Shown: positions 23,252 through 34,606, counted from the first letter of the stretch. The stretch: 64,000 nt of DNA from Mytilus edulis (GCF_963676685.1 NC_092351.1:38988733-39052732); one strand, 5' to 3'. Translations and numbers: made by a program. Notes: generated from the letters alone by a model not told the origin.

Positions 23252-24571
23252 TTACGCTTTTGTTTGCTCTTTTCCTTTAGTTAATTGTTGTGGTATTTTG
23301 CTTCTTTCAGCCGCTTTATCGAATGTTCTTTTAAGTGTGTTTGTATGGCTTGGCATGCCATCAACTAGATTCTCAGGTTTGCCGTAGTATTTTGTGTTGA
23401 GCATTTTTGCGTTGTTTCTTGAGACTGACTCACCCAAAAAAGATGTCGACACCGTACGGTTTATGACATTAAATCTGTTCGTTTTATTGTCACAATTTGG
23501 TACATCTCTTTCTATAGTTTCTTTAACATGCTCTTCAATCATGCTTTGTGATTTCGGCAAGTGTCTCCGTCGACTTTGAAGTAAGAAGTTTGCGTTGTAT
23601 TTATCATCGTCAATCAATTTAACCACATTCTCCTCTGACTTCATGAACTCTGCACATTTTGATTTGGTTATTTCTCCAAAGTCCGATATCGAATTGTCCG
23701 TTGATATTTTTTCTGTCGATGCACTGATATTCTTATTTCTTGATGTTTCGGATGAAACATTTGTTCTTCGAGTTTCGCCAGTTGTACATGTTTTGTCAGA
23801 TTCGTACTGGGTATTTAAATCTCCAGAACAACTTTGGTCGAACTTCGCAGTTTTCAAAACTACTCCATTAACAACATTAGGACCTGAAATGTTTTGTTTT
23901 GTTAGCTTGTCCCTGGTTGATTTGACGTTTGAAAAGTTCTCTTTAGAGTGCTCGATGACTACCAAGATATCATCTGAACCATTTTGCTGTTTTAACGTTC
24001 CAGCTTCACGCATATTAGAGTCATCATCTGGTTTTCCTTTATTTTGCCTTATGGATTGGTCCTTTTGTGGACTATCTTGTAAATCAATTACAATATCGGA
24101 TATTTCTAACTGGTTAGTGACAGTCTTTTCAGATGGAATAGTTTGAACTTGAATATTATCACTTTTTGTATTATTGTTGGTGGTTTGGCTTGGAAAAGTC
24201 ACATGGTCATCGCTGGATATTGATTTGCATGATAATGGTGGTGCAATGACACTTTCAACAGACTTCTTTCTAGCAACTATTCTATCATTTTTGGGTTCGA
24301 TATTCGTCTGAACCGATCCTTTTGCTAAAACTGGGCCATCAATATGTAAAAGAAGAACAGGCCAGACAACATATTCAACAATAGTTCCCGTTCTGTTATA
24401 TTTGTTGAATTTGTTGGAATCCATGGTCTTGTTTTCGATATTTTCGTACTCAATAACCATCGGTGGGTCTGAACAAACCATGTACCAGCACAATTCTGAA
24501 CATTTTCGTACGAACTCTTTTTCTGTCCCCGATGTTGTTTTGTTTAATGAGCCATAGTCATCAGAACATTT
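23252..24571 (-). CDS. Gene 2 exon 5 (MIEAP core and disordered tail)
   Basis: 1320 nt from acceptor TGATCTTCAG to TAA. The core (CSELCWYM, PPMVIEY, VEYVVWP, KGSVQT) is at the start. The tail is Ser/Thr/Asn/Asp/Lys-rich and ends in a TLKRTFDKAAERSKIPQQ motif shared with the orphaned tail of gene 1. Confidence 0.88.
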   Translation of the reverse strand, partial: KCSDDYGSLNKTTSGTEKEFVRKCSELCWYMVCSDPPMVIEYENIENKTMDSNKFNKYNRTGTIVEYVVWPVLLLHIDGPVLAKGSVQTNIEPKNDRIVARKKSVESVIAPPLSCKSISSDDHVTFPSQTTNNNTKSDNIQVQTIPSEKTVTNQLEISDIVIDLQDSPQKDQSIRQNKGKPDDDSNMREAGTLKQQNGSDDILVVIEHSKENFSNVKSTRDKLTKQNISGPNVVNGVVLKTAKFDQSCSGDLNTQYESDKTCTTGETRRTNVSSETSRNKNISASTEKISTDNSISDFGEITKSKCAEFMKSEENVVKLIDDDKYNANFLLQSRRRHLPKSQSMIEEHVKETIERDVPNCDNKTNRFNVINRTVSTSFLGESVSRNNAKMLNTKYYGKPENLVDGMPSHTNTLKRTFDKAAERSKIPQQLTKGKEQTKA

Positions 24572-27500
24572 CTGAAGATCAAACAAATAAACTAAGAAAT
24601 TAGTTACACAAAAAAGACAGCAGTGAAACAGATAAATAAAAAGAACATGCGAGCGAATCGACGAAAAATGTCAAATAGACCACATTTGTTCACAATGAAT
24701 TTCTTAAACTATTCAGCAATGCTTTTAAACTTCTTGTTTTTGTTTTTGTTAAAGAAGGGATGAAAGATACTAGAGGGACATTTAAACTCAAACATTGAAA
24801 ATAAAGTGACAACGTAATGGCTGAAAAAGGAAAAGACAAACAGATAAGTAAAAGTACACAAGACATATGCATGTACACGACATAAAAACTAAACTACGCA
24901 ACATGGATCCCACCAAAAATTTTGGTTGATCCTACTTCACATTTGGCACCCGTCGTGTTGCTCATGTGATTATTAAATAGTATCTTGTTAACAAACAAAT
25001 AGGCTGTTTGCCCCGCCACATTATTTATTTACATGCCTGTCCTAAGTCAGAAGCCTGTCATTCAGTGGTTGTCGTTTGTTTATGTGTTACATACTAGTAT
25101 TTGTTTTTCTTTCATTTTTTTATACAAATATGGCCGTTACTTTTCTCGTTTGAATTGTTTTACATCGTCATATCGGGGCCTTTTATAGCTGACTATGCGG
25201 TATGGGCTTTGATCATTGTTAAATGCTATCAGGTGACCTATAGTTGGTAATGTCTGTGTCATTTTGGTATCTTGTGGACAGTTGTTTCATTGGCAATCAT
25301 ACCACATCTTCTTTTTTATATGTTATAAAAATTCAAGACATACCTTCTTAACCGAATCAACTAACGTACAACTACTAAGTCGTTGTTCTTTTGCATTCTG
25401 AAGAAATGACTCGCTTGCTTCAATCAAAACTGCATTTTCTTTCCCTTTCTGGTCATATGCATTGACTCGTTGATTCTGTATGTGAACAAAAAGTTCTCTT
25501 TTATAATTACCGATTGATATTAGATTAACGACAGAACCATTTGAATAAGTGTCATAACTTGCTTAAGCTATCTGTAAAAAATCAACAAGTTACACTGAAA
25601 CAAATTTAAGAAATAAAAAACATGGCTTATTGGATTATGTTCAATATATAGTTTTGTACAATTACCTATACTATAAAGACTATGGTTGACTACGTTCAGA
25701 AAATTAAGATTTTTACAAAGTGTCTGCATAGTTGCTGCATCTTAATCCTATTACTTTCAAGACTTTCAACTCTTTTAAAAGCACAAATTTTCTATTGTTT
25801 TTTTAAGATAAGTTTGACCTCAAGGTAACATATTTGTAGTTAATGTTCAAATAATCTTGATCGTGCAAGTTGGTGTCACATATGTCATTACATGTGTTAT
25901 TCATCCTTTTACCTTAAAGTTTGTAAAGTGAGTATTACCATCTTTGACATCAGCAACATTTTTATGATTATTGCATGTGGTATTTGACTATGAGATAAGA
26001 TAACAGAGAGGTGAAAAATACTAAAGAGACATTAAAAGTCTAAAATAATCTGACATAGGCTGGCTTAAAAAAAAAAGAACAACAAACATAATATTTTAGT
26101 CTCAAATGCATGAATGTTGGTTTTTATTGGTTTTAATTATTGCTGTTATTGTCTGCCATTAATCTCAGATCTTTAGTTAGTCTCTTTTTGTTTTAGATGT
26201 ATTTATATTTGTGTCAATCTGATAAGTTATCCTTTTTTTCAACTGATTTTTCGTATGTTGTTTTATTCAACTACTGCCCCGCTTCAGAGAGGATTCATGC
26301 CTGTAAAGTTGTTCAACCAAGCAACATTCTGTATGTGCATGTCTCAGGTTAGGGGCCTGTGATTCATTGATTGCTGTGTAACATATTTATATTTAGGTCA
26401 CTATTGTTTACATCAGAAAGTCTATTGTTTTTTTTAGATTTATTTGTTTCACAATTGTCTTTTCAGGCCTTAAATAGCTGTCTATGAGGTATGAGCTTTT
26501 GTCATTGTTGAAAGCCGTACGGTAATCTATAGTAACCTACATTTACTCTCCCTCGTGGAGAGTTGTTCATTGGTAATCATACCACATCTTCTAAAAATTA
26601 TATTGTCTTCCACAATTATAGGATGTACAGAACACATGTGACATTGTTCATCATAACTTTCTTTGCCTCTTATTTTGTTTCAATGATGATATGTCGAGTG
26701 TTTTCTCACATATGGTATTGGTACAAAATTATAATCCTGGTACCTTTGATAACTATTTGAGACATCCGCTTTTTGATTTTACAAGCATGGTTTATTGCTG
26801 TTGTCAATAAACGTCCATTACACATACATAATTACACGGAACATATGATTAGATTAAATTGACACTGTTTTTAAATTGACCACACACACTTTAAAATTTA
26901 CAGCTTTGCAAATGACATTTGAGAATTGAAAATTTCTAAATTGCAAAAGCAATAACAATATGCATAATTAATCAATTAACCTCACATCATTTATCGTATT
27001 CAATTAATGACGACATAAACTCACCTTTTTCAATGTTATTTCTTTCACACCAGGAAGATGAAGTATACTAACAAGTTCCCATACTTTTTCATGCATTAAC
27101 GTGTTCTGTGAATTGAATATTTCAGTGCATTTCTTATAACACCACTGAAAGAAAATGAAAAACAAAAATAAAGTTTCCCTTGACTGCTATCCAAATGAAA
27201 TAGTGTTTGCTTTACATATGTCTACATTTAAAAAAAAATCATAGATACATTATTTTATGAAATCTGAAGATTAATTTTTGGCATTGCACAAGTCATGTCT
27301 TCTCTGACTGTTCATGACGTTAAAATACTAAATCCCTGGGATGTGTTTTAGTTGATTTTAGTCTCTGATGCACGATTTTTTTTTGTTATCAATTGTTTTT
27401 GGCTTTCAACTAGCTGTCAGTAACTGCGAATACTGTCAAATCGTATTTTCGTTAATTCGACCTGTTGATACTGTTTATAATGCTTTTTTGTTATTTTATA

Positions 27501-30500
27501 TTAATATGGATCTTGTCTATATCCAAGCTTTGATTATTTGGAATATCTTCTAATTTTTACTTCTTCTAACTGCATTTGTATAAACTTCAAGATCCTGTAT
27601 TATTAAAACCGTTTTTTTCCGAAAGTGGTTATTTTCGTAGGGTTAAATATTTCGCAGTGGTGTCTTGCCATGGCTTTGTTTAGACTTGTTTGTTTGCCTT
27701 TTGGCCTCGAATGTTTGTCTCTAATATTTTATTAACTGTGCATTTGCATTCAGATATCGCAGATCAAATTTATTCGTTCATAGTGTATAAATTTACGTTT
27801 TTTGATTGAGTTAAGCCTGCCAATTGATATTTTATCGGGTGTTTTTCTATGTTGTGATGTAATGCTATTGTTTCAGAAAAAGGGAGAAGGTTTGGTACCA
27901 TTAAAAACGTTTAATCCAGCTGCAAATATTTGCACCTGTCCTAAGTCAGGAATCTGATGTAAAGTAGTTGTCGTTTGTTTAATATGTAATTTATACTTGT
28001 ATCTCGTTTCTCGTTTTTTATATAGATTGGACCGTTGGTTTTCCCGTTTGAATGGTTTTACACTAGTAATTTTGGGGCCCTTTATAGCTTGTTGTTCGAT
28101 GTGAGCCAAGGCTCCGTGTTGAAGGCCGTACATTGACCTATATTGGTTTACTTTTTTAAATTGTTATTTGGATGGAGAGTTGTCTCATTGGCACTCACAC
28201 CACATCTTCGTATATCTATGTGGTTTCATTAACGATGGAAAACTATCTACAGAGTAAAAGCGACGTAGACGTAGGCAAATATTATAGGGCACCGAACGGC
28301 CCGCAAAAATGTGTAAAAACCATACCGCATTAACTAATTATATAAAATGAAAAGTACATTATCGATTTTTTTTAGATTTTTGCATTGTTTAAACTGCAGG
28401 ATATAATATGATACCGTAACTTCGTAGTCACTGGGGTAAAGCTGATGACCGTAACTGCATTCACGGTCATCCCAAGATGTCGGATGAAAATTTAGGTCAG
28501 TTTCTGTATTGTCTGTTAAAGTGTTTCTATATCATTTTCTTTACAAATCATACATTGAAACGATGTAAAGTTATAAAAGAATCACTCGGAAATCACTAAT
28601 TACTTCTGAGAAATGTGCATGAAACGGGAAATTCGATTTGAAAAAATCGCCAAGATGACCGTAAATCACAATCGAGATGACCGTAACAGAATCAGCGATT
28701 CATAACAAGGCTGACCGTAACTGCTATTAAGATGACCGTAATTTGTAAATGATGACCGTAACTTTTAAAGGATGACCCTCAATTCTAAGAAATATCCGTA
28801 ATTATATAACTATCTTTTTGTATCAAATGATTGCCAAAAGACATGCAAATGAACAGGAAGGGAAAACATGCCACAAAAGCGCGATAAAATGACACCTTAC
28901 AAGCATAATAAAAAAAAATGGGATGCACAGCCTTCAACTGCTCGACAAAAGATTTTTGTTTGTTTCTGGGATTCCTTTTAATGACATATAATAAATACAC
29001 ATTTTTAAAAATGCCAAAAAATTGCATGTACACCCATTGATATTATATCGTCTTTCATTTTGTCGTGCAAATAAAATAACAGAAATATTTTGAAAATATC
29101 ATTCGAATAAACTAGTGAAGGTGAGCTCCAGCAAAGTAGATCCTTAAAATAGTATTGTACGAAAAGCGTATCACAAGGCGGAACGTTGTCAATTTGTATA
29201 TATACAGAAATGTTATTCATATAGTCAGGATCCTACTTCTTCAAAATTATCTCCCCATTACGCCAGTTCATGCTCAAAATCGTAGAAATGGAAGCCATTG
29301 AAGGGATGACGCTCTGCCAATTTTGCTCTTGAAAACTGATAAATTTATCCACATAGCACCATTACGCTCGATCGTTATATGTCAGTTATATTTCAAAAGA
29401 CAAATGTATCTACTAGCTAATGAGCATAATGCATTAGTTAATGATCTTGTCTGCATTGATTCAACTTAAAAATATTGTCTGTTCGGATGTCAGATGGAAT
29501 TTTTGATAATTCTTAAGCATTTAAAAAAATTCTAATTAAATATTTCGTGGAAGGGCAGACTAAACATTTTCAGTGGTTGAAAATCATATTTTTTCGAAGA
29601 TATCCATTTTCATCATCCAAATTAAAAGACTGTCGTCAAGTACTTTTAGAAAAAATAGCTATTCGAACACACCTACTCTGTTTTTGTGATTCATTAGATA
29701 GGTATCTTACTTGACCCATATATTTCATCTTTTCGTACTGTCATTTTTTACGTTATAAAGTCAACCTGTAGCTTTGATATATAATAATGATATAATCTGA
29801 AGCGAGATGCTATATAAAATACTCTTGCTTTGTACGTTTTAAAGACAAAATATACACCCCAAACATGCCCTAACATAAAAAGGTGCACTCGATTTTTCTC
29901 TTTTCGATACAATCGTTACCTGTTTTGGGGATTTTTTTCTTGATTCACATAATGGAAGGGCAGACACGAAAATTTCTGAACTAAAATATTGATATGTTCT
30001 CCGTCCGTGATAAAAAAAAATCGGAGGTTATGCATTTTCTACATCCAACTTTAGATACTATATATAAAAAAGAAGATGTGGTATTATTGCCAATGAGACA
30101 ACTATCCAGAAAAGACCAAAATGACACAAACATTAACAACTATAGGTAACCGTAAGGCCTTCAACATTGAGCAAAACCCATACCGCATAGTCAGCTATAA
30201 AAGGCCCCGATAAGAACCATGTCGTCGACTTGATATCTTATTGTTTTGCATTACTATGTAACAGATACATTGAAAACTTATGCAAATGGTGTTTTTAAAA
30301 TAAGGAAATTGTCGTTTTATTTGTTTCTATTAACTTTTTAAAATTTTGTTACTATATCAAACATTACAGTTAACATTCATCGCTTTCTCGATAAACACAG
30401 AGCTTCGATTCTTTTGTTCTATTTCAAAAGTGTTTCCGCCTGCATATATCAAAGACAAATTAAGATTTTAATCTGCTTCCTCTGGAACCATACACATGGG

Positions 30501-33500
30501 CTCGATTACCAAATATTCGTATGTATTATTAATGTTTTTAATGCTCCATTTATTGGCATTATGTTTTTCTGGTCTGTGCGTACGTTCGTCCGTTCGTCTG
30601 TTTGTCCGTTTGTCCAGCTTCAAGTTAAATAAAATTGAAACTTAGTACACATTTTCCCTAGGGTATGATCTTTTTAATTCTCAAGCCAAATTACAGTTTT
30701 ATCCCATTTTCATAGTCCACTAAACATAGAAAATGATAGTGTAGATGAGGCATCCGTGTACTAGGGACACATTCATGTTTCTTTAAATTTTCGTCGTATC
30801 GCTGTCAATTTGTGTTAAAATTTTAACGTCGATATCAATAAATATTTCATTGTTTACGAGCAATATGCAATTTACTATCATTGTTATAAATCCTAAATAT
30901 GGCCAATTATATTATAGTTCAAAACAAGAGGCTGTCACAACGACAGTAAACCGGATTTATTAATATTTATTTGTGTCCTGGCAATATCACAAGAACCATT
31001 ACTGATGAATGGTGAAAGTGAAAATCGTCAATATCAAATTTGACCTCCATTTTGTCATCATTATCAACATCTTAAAATTTGAAAAGCTTAGATTGAATGG
31101 TTCATGAGTAAATGCAACAACGTGAATGGAAACGCCATTTCACAATCTTTCAAGAACCATAACTCCTGAACGGTAAAAGTCAAAATCGTCATTATTGAAC
31201 TTGACCTCTAATTTGCCATCAGTAACAACATATAAAAATGTCAAAAGCTTTGGTTGAATGGTTCATGAGAAAATGCACGGACACGACTGGAAACACCATT
31301 TTTCAATGTTTCAAGAACCATAACTCCTGAACGGTAAAAGTAAAAATCGTCAATATTGAACTTGACCTCTAATTTGCCATCAGTAACAACATATGACAAT
31401 TTCAAAAGCTTTGGTTGAATGGTTCATGAGAAAATGCACGGACACGACTGGAAACTCCATTTTTTCAATCTTCAAGAACCATAACTCCTGAACGGTAAAA
31501 GTCAAAATCGTCATTATTAAACTTGACCTCCATTTTGTCATCAGTAACAACATATTAAAATTTGGGAAGCTTAGGTAGAACATTTCATGCGTAAATGCAC
31601 GGACACGAATGGAAACTCCATTTTTCAATCTTTCAAGAACCATAACTCCTGAACGGTACAAGTCAAAATCGCCATTATTGAACTTGACCTCTATTTTGTC
31701 ATCAGTAACAACATATTAAAATTTGGGAAGCTTAGGTAGAACAGTGCATGCGTAAATGCACGGACACGACTGGAAACTCCATTTTTCAATCTTTCAAGAA
31801 CGATAACTCCTGAACGGTAAAAGTCAAAATCGCCATTATTGAACTTGACTTTCATTTAGTTGTTAGTAACAATATATTAAAATTTTAAAAGCTTTGGTTG
31901 AACGGTTCATGAGTTAATGCACGGACAACATTTGATTGCCGCCCGCCAGCACGCCCGCCCGCCCGCCGTACATCCCCAAATCAATAACCGACATTTTTGT
32001 CACAAAAATCCGGTTAAAAAGAAATTTATGAAACATATTTATATCCGCTAATCGAGCCCTTATTGAGATCGACAAACTCAACAAAAAAGCTTTGAATACA
32101 ATACGGATATTTCTTAGAATTTATGGTCATCCTATAAAAGTTACGGTCGTCCTATATAAATTACAGTCAGTCTTTACAAATTACGGTCATCCTTTACAAG
32201 TTACGGTCATCTTTTTACCAATCACGGTCATCCTTGTTTTATGTTACGGTCATCTTGAAAATATTTTGATTATGATTTACGGTCATCTTAACGATTTTTT
32301 CAAATCGAATTTCCCGTTTCATGCACATTTCTCGCAAGTAATTAGTGATTTTCGAGTGATTCTTTTATAAATTTACATCGTTTCAATGTATGATTTGTAA
32401 AGAAAATGATATAGAAACACTTTAACAGACTATACAGAAACTGACCTAATTTTTCATCCGACATCTTGGGATGACCGTGAATGCAGTTACGGTCATCAGC
32501 TTTACCCCAGTGGTAGTACCAGTTAATCGATTTATAAAAGGTCTTTTCATATTAATTTGAAACCGATAAGATGTAGATTATAATTTTATAATTACATCTA
32601 CAATTTTTAACAATTTTTTCTCTGGTGTTTCGTCTTCGTTTCCCATTTTTTCGTTTTTTTGAAAGATTTCTTCAAAGACATCTGTCCATTCATCTGAATA
32701 CAAAGAACCCCAACGTTCTCCTATTTTTGCAGGTCTGTTAGGATTACCGAGATCAGTAATGGCTGGATTTCCTTCTGTAAGCTTTTGACCGGCCATTTTA
32801 CTTAGCCTAGAACAAACATTATCATGGTTAGCTCATTTTATATATAGAAATTACTGTCGAACAGGGTGCACCTGAAATGAAAATGTAACAGAAAAGTGTT
32901 TCCTTCTGAAAGTAAAATGTATTGTATAAATGCATAATTAACGATCTTCATGATAATATAGTTTGTTTCTGAAAACTATGACGTTGCTTTCTTTATTGTG
33001 TTTTAAGTTGCACACTTGATTACATAATTATATTTGTACATACATGTAAAGACTGCATCTGCCATTTAACATGGTAAGTATATTATCATCAAATGATATA
33101 TTTACGTTTTATGTATAATCATAGTACATTGGAAACATACATGTCGGCTGCTAATAACAGATCTGGCTATCGTTTCACAAAGAATCGTACGACAATCTTA
33201 GATCGTACGTCGGTCGTACGTCGAATCGTAAGTTTTTGACCGTTTCATAAACAAACGTAAGTTTGATCGTAAACGTAAGTCGTACGATTCTTTGTGAAAC
33301 GATAGCCTGCATTATAGAGAAGGATACAGGAGGACCATTCAAATTTACGAGTCGAAAATGAATTTCCAACGCCATGGCAAAAATAAAACACACACACACA
33401 GACAGACAGTACACAAAACTCAACAATGAATGCAAGTAAATTATACATCTTCTTTTCATTTTCAAGTAGACTATATGATCAATACTTTTCTACATCGTTC

Positions 33501-33995
33501 TTTATTTAGCCTTTTAACTTCTATAATCTATGCGTCATGGATTAGTCTTTTATACACACATCGCGTACAAATTATAAGATAAGTATATATGATGAGTTTT
33601 AAACTCGTTTATCTTACGAAATATTGACCAGGACGGAAATATACATGTAAAAACGGCTAGTAGTGATTTGTTGATTTATGTATCATATTCCCTTTGCTTA
33701 GTTTCCTTTTTACCTTCTCTGGCATTGGACAAATGTTGGACTCTGGTTTCTTTTGAACTAAAATAATATACCTCGACAAAGCCTCATCTTTTTCCTTTAC
33801 TAAAACTGCCTTTTCCTCCTTCAACTTCTTGTTCTCTTTGGTAAGAATATCATTTTTGTTACTGACTTCAGTTAAAAAATGATCGTTCTTTTCCAATTTC
33901 TCTTTTAAGTCATAAATATCCTCTAATGCGTCAGATTTAGAACCTTTTCTAGTAGCTTTGTCATACTTTTCTACCACAATATCCACATTATCCAT
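23252..33995 (-). CDS. Gene 2: MIEAP-domain (mitochondria-eating protein-like) protein, full length
   Basis: Five coding exons (33995-33772, 32806-32596, 27144-27025, 25475-25344, 24571-23252) join in frame through GT-AG junctions of phases 2, 0, 0, 0, giving 668 residues. Residues 1-75 are a coiled coil (KENKKLKEEKAVLVKEKDE). Residues of about 76-145 contain NPNRPAKIGERW and SDEWTD. The MIEAP-like core occupies about 230-320: FVRKCSELCWYM, DPPMVIEY, KYNRTG, VEYVVWP at about 295-300 and KGSVQT at 313-318. A 350-residue Ser/Asn/Lys/Asp-rich tail, probably disordered, follows. No signal peptide or membrane segment is seen, so a cytosolic protein is likely. SPATA18 relatives act in mitochondrial quality control; function here is inferred by family only. 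Gene 2 is the intact tandem paralogue of gene 1. Intron 2 is 5.4 kb because of a 4.1 kb transposon. Confidence 0.75.
24755..24975 (+). repeat. Repeat family R2 (gene 2 intron 4)
   Basis: From GATGAAAGATACTAGAGGGA to GGCACCCGTCGTGTTGCTCA, same order as the copy at 22118-22345. Confidence 0.7.
25003..25315 (-). repeat. Repeat family R1, near full length (gene 2 intron 4)
   Basis: On the minus strand it starts with GATGTGGTATGATTGCCAAT, passes CTATAGGTCACCTG and CATACCGCATAGTCAGCTAT, and ends in the ATAATGTGGCGGGG region. The whole of it lies between exons 4 and 5. Confidence 0.75.
25344..25475 (-). CDS. Gene 2 exon 4
   Basis: 132 nt (44 codons), acceptor CACATACAG, donor AAG|GTATGT. Begins NQRVNAYDQK and ends SCTLVDSVKK. 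Phase 0 at both ends. Confidence 0.85.
26270..26592 (-). repeat. Repeat family R1, diverged (gene 2 intron 3)
   Basis: Same internal order as the copy at 25003-25315, with head GATGTGGTATGATTACCAAT at its right end. Confidence 0.65.
27025..27144 (-). CDS. Gene 2 exon 3
   Basis: 120 nt, acceptor TTTCTTTCAG, donor AAG|GTGAGT. It encodes 40 residues starting WCYKKC and containing HEKVWELV and LPGVKEITLKK. Phase 0 at both ends. Confidence 0.85.
27885..28211 (-). repeat. Repeat family R1, GTGTGAG subfamily (gene 2 intron 2)
   Basis: The head reads GATGTGGTGTGAGTGCCAAT on the minus strand, followed by CTCTCCATCCAAATAACAAT. The copy at 43023-43203 shares exactly this variant, so the two form a subfamily. 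Confidence 0.7.
28429..28800 (+). repeat. Left terminal inverted repeat with ATGACCGTAA array
   Basis: ATGACCGTAA-type words occur near 28442, 28460 (inverted) and repeatedly at 28655-28775, separated by short AT spacers. Confidence 0.85.
29222..30449 (+). repeat. 1.1 kb repeat, copy B, with an insertion
   Basis: Direct copy of 13752-14873, nested inside the 4.1 kb element. It is interrupted at about 30057-30218 by an R1 fragment that copy A lacks. Confidence 0.8.
30057..30218 (+). repeat. R1 fragment inserted into the 1.1 kb repeat
   Basis: Opens AAGAAGATGTGGTATTATTG and closes AAAGGCCCCGATAAG. The flanks (CATCCAACTT on the left, CCATGTCGTCGACTTG on the right) are adjacent in the empty copy near 14600-14630. 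Confidence 0.75.
30925..31935 (+). repeat. 161-bp satellite array, six units
   Basis: The anchor AAGAACCAT or its close variant occurs at 30991, 31152, 31313, 31474, 31635 and 31796, exactly 161 bp apart each time. The array is followed by a GCCCGCC-rich tract (31937-31975) and bounded by the inverted word AACCGGATTT (30950) and AAATCCGGTT (about 32006). It lies inside the 4.1 kb element. It could relate to the bivalve BIV160-type satellites, which have a similar length. Confidence 0.85.
32110..32512 (-). repeat. Right terminal inverted repeat with ATGACCGTAA array
   Basis: Mirror of the left arm. The complement TTACGGTCAT recurs about every 25-30 bp at 32117-32295, then unique sequence, then the terminus. 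Confidence 0.85.
32596..32806 (-). CDS. Gene 2 exon 2
   Basis: 211 nt, acceptor TGTTCTAG, donor GAT|GTAATT. It encodes LSKMAGQKLTEGNP, NPNRPAKIGERWGSLY, SDEWTD and KKLLKIVD, close to gene 1 exon 2. Confidence 0.88.
33165..33307. mobile_element. 143-bp MITE with perfect 29-bp inverted ends (gene 2 intron 1)
   Basis: 33165-33193 (starting GGCTATCGTTTCACAAAGAA) is exactly the reverse complement of 33279-33307. The interior repeats CGTACG and a degenerate CGTTTCATAAAC copy of the terminus. The target duplication is not clear; flanks share only about CTG/TGC. Confidence 0.8.
33772..33995 (-). CDS. Gene 2 exon 1 (start, coiled coil)
   Basis: 224 nt to the donor AG|GTATAT, phase 2. It encodes a Lys/Glu/Leu-rich coiled coil ending DEALSR. 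If the donor is ignored the frame runs on only 38 codons. The donor is preferred because the join to exon 2 reproduces the gene 1 structure. Confidence 0.8.
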
Positions 33996-34014
33996 TATGG
34001 GGATCTGGTTTCAT
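33988..34014 (-). promoter_or_regulatory. Short uORF overlapping the start of gene 2
   Basis: An upstream ATG at 34014 opens eight codons and stops at TAA, overlapping the gene 2 start codon (33995-33993) in another frame. It lies just after a likely acceptor (TCAAATCACAG, exon start 34016). If transcribed, it would tend to lower translation of gene 2. Confidence 0.4.
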
Positions 34015-34606
34015 AACTGTGATTTGAAAAAAATATGAGTATCCATGTATATGTATAACAAAGTAAATTACATCGAAACTTATTCAAAAGAAATCAGGAG
34101 GTATTCAATGACTATTTACTTAAAATTAGTCCAGACTGTACATGTGTTCTTGGAATAAGGTCGATTTAAAAAAAAGATATATTAGAAAATATGTTTGTTC
34201 ATTTAACTGAAGACAGAATTAAAATGTCAATGTCATACTAGAGCACATGACACATTACATATATAATTACCAAATTTCTTTGAAAACAAAACGGATCCAA
34301 TGATCAACATAATAAACCATATCAATTACTCTTTATATCTTGAAAGTGAATCTCAAATTTTGAAAAGAAAATTAGAAATATTGACCTGTTTGGCGGGGAA
34401 AGTATGAATGCAAATAGCTAAGATTAGTATTGTTACATGTAAACTGAAAAATGAAACCATAGATTAGAAAAAAAAACCCATCATACTTGGAAAGAGCATT
34501 GGAACACAAAAGTTGAATAAAGAAAGAGAAAAGAGAATAAATTGAAATAGGGTAGTTTTTACTTATCCTAATTAAAATCAAATCCCTTTATCAAAACGAA
34601 ACTTAC

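Larger units (their letters stand above)
28429..32512. mobile_element. 4.1 kb DNA transposon with about 400-bp inverted termini (gene 2 intron 2)
   Basis: The left end CACTGGGGTAAAGCTGATGA and the right end (its complement, ending at 32512) begin inverted repeats of about 370-400 bp that match closely along their length. GTAGT flanks both sides (28424-28428, 32513-32517), giving a 5-bp target duplication. Each arm carries eight or more copies of ATGACCGTAA, like binding sites for a transposase. No transposase frame is present, so it is non-autonomous. CAC- ends with 5-bp duplication recall Transib; CACTG ends recall the CACTA/Chapaev group. The superfamily is not settled. Confidence 0.88.

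Noticed and set aside
23595..24146. 183-codon plus-strand frame opposite gene 2 exon 5
   Set aside because: Shadow of the real minus-strand coding sequence.
31380..31661. 93-codon minus-strand frame in the satellite array
   Set aside because: It repeats itself with the 161-bp unit, which is not a multiple of three; a by-product of the satellite.
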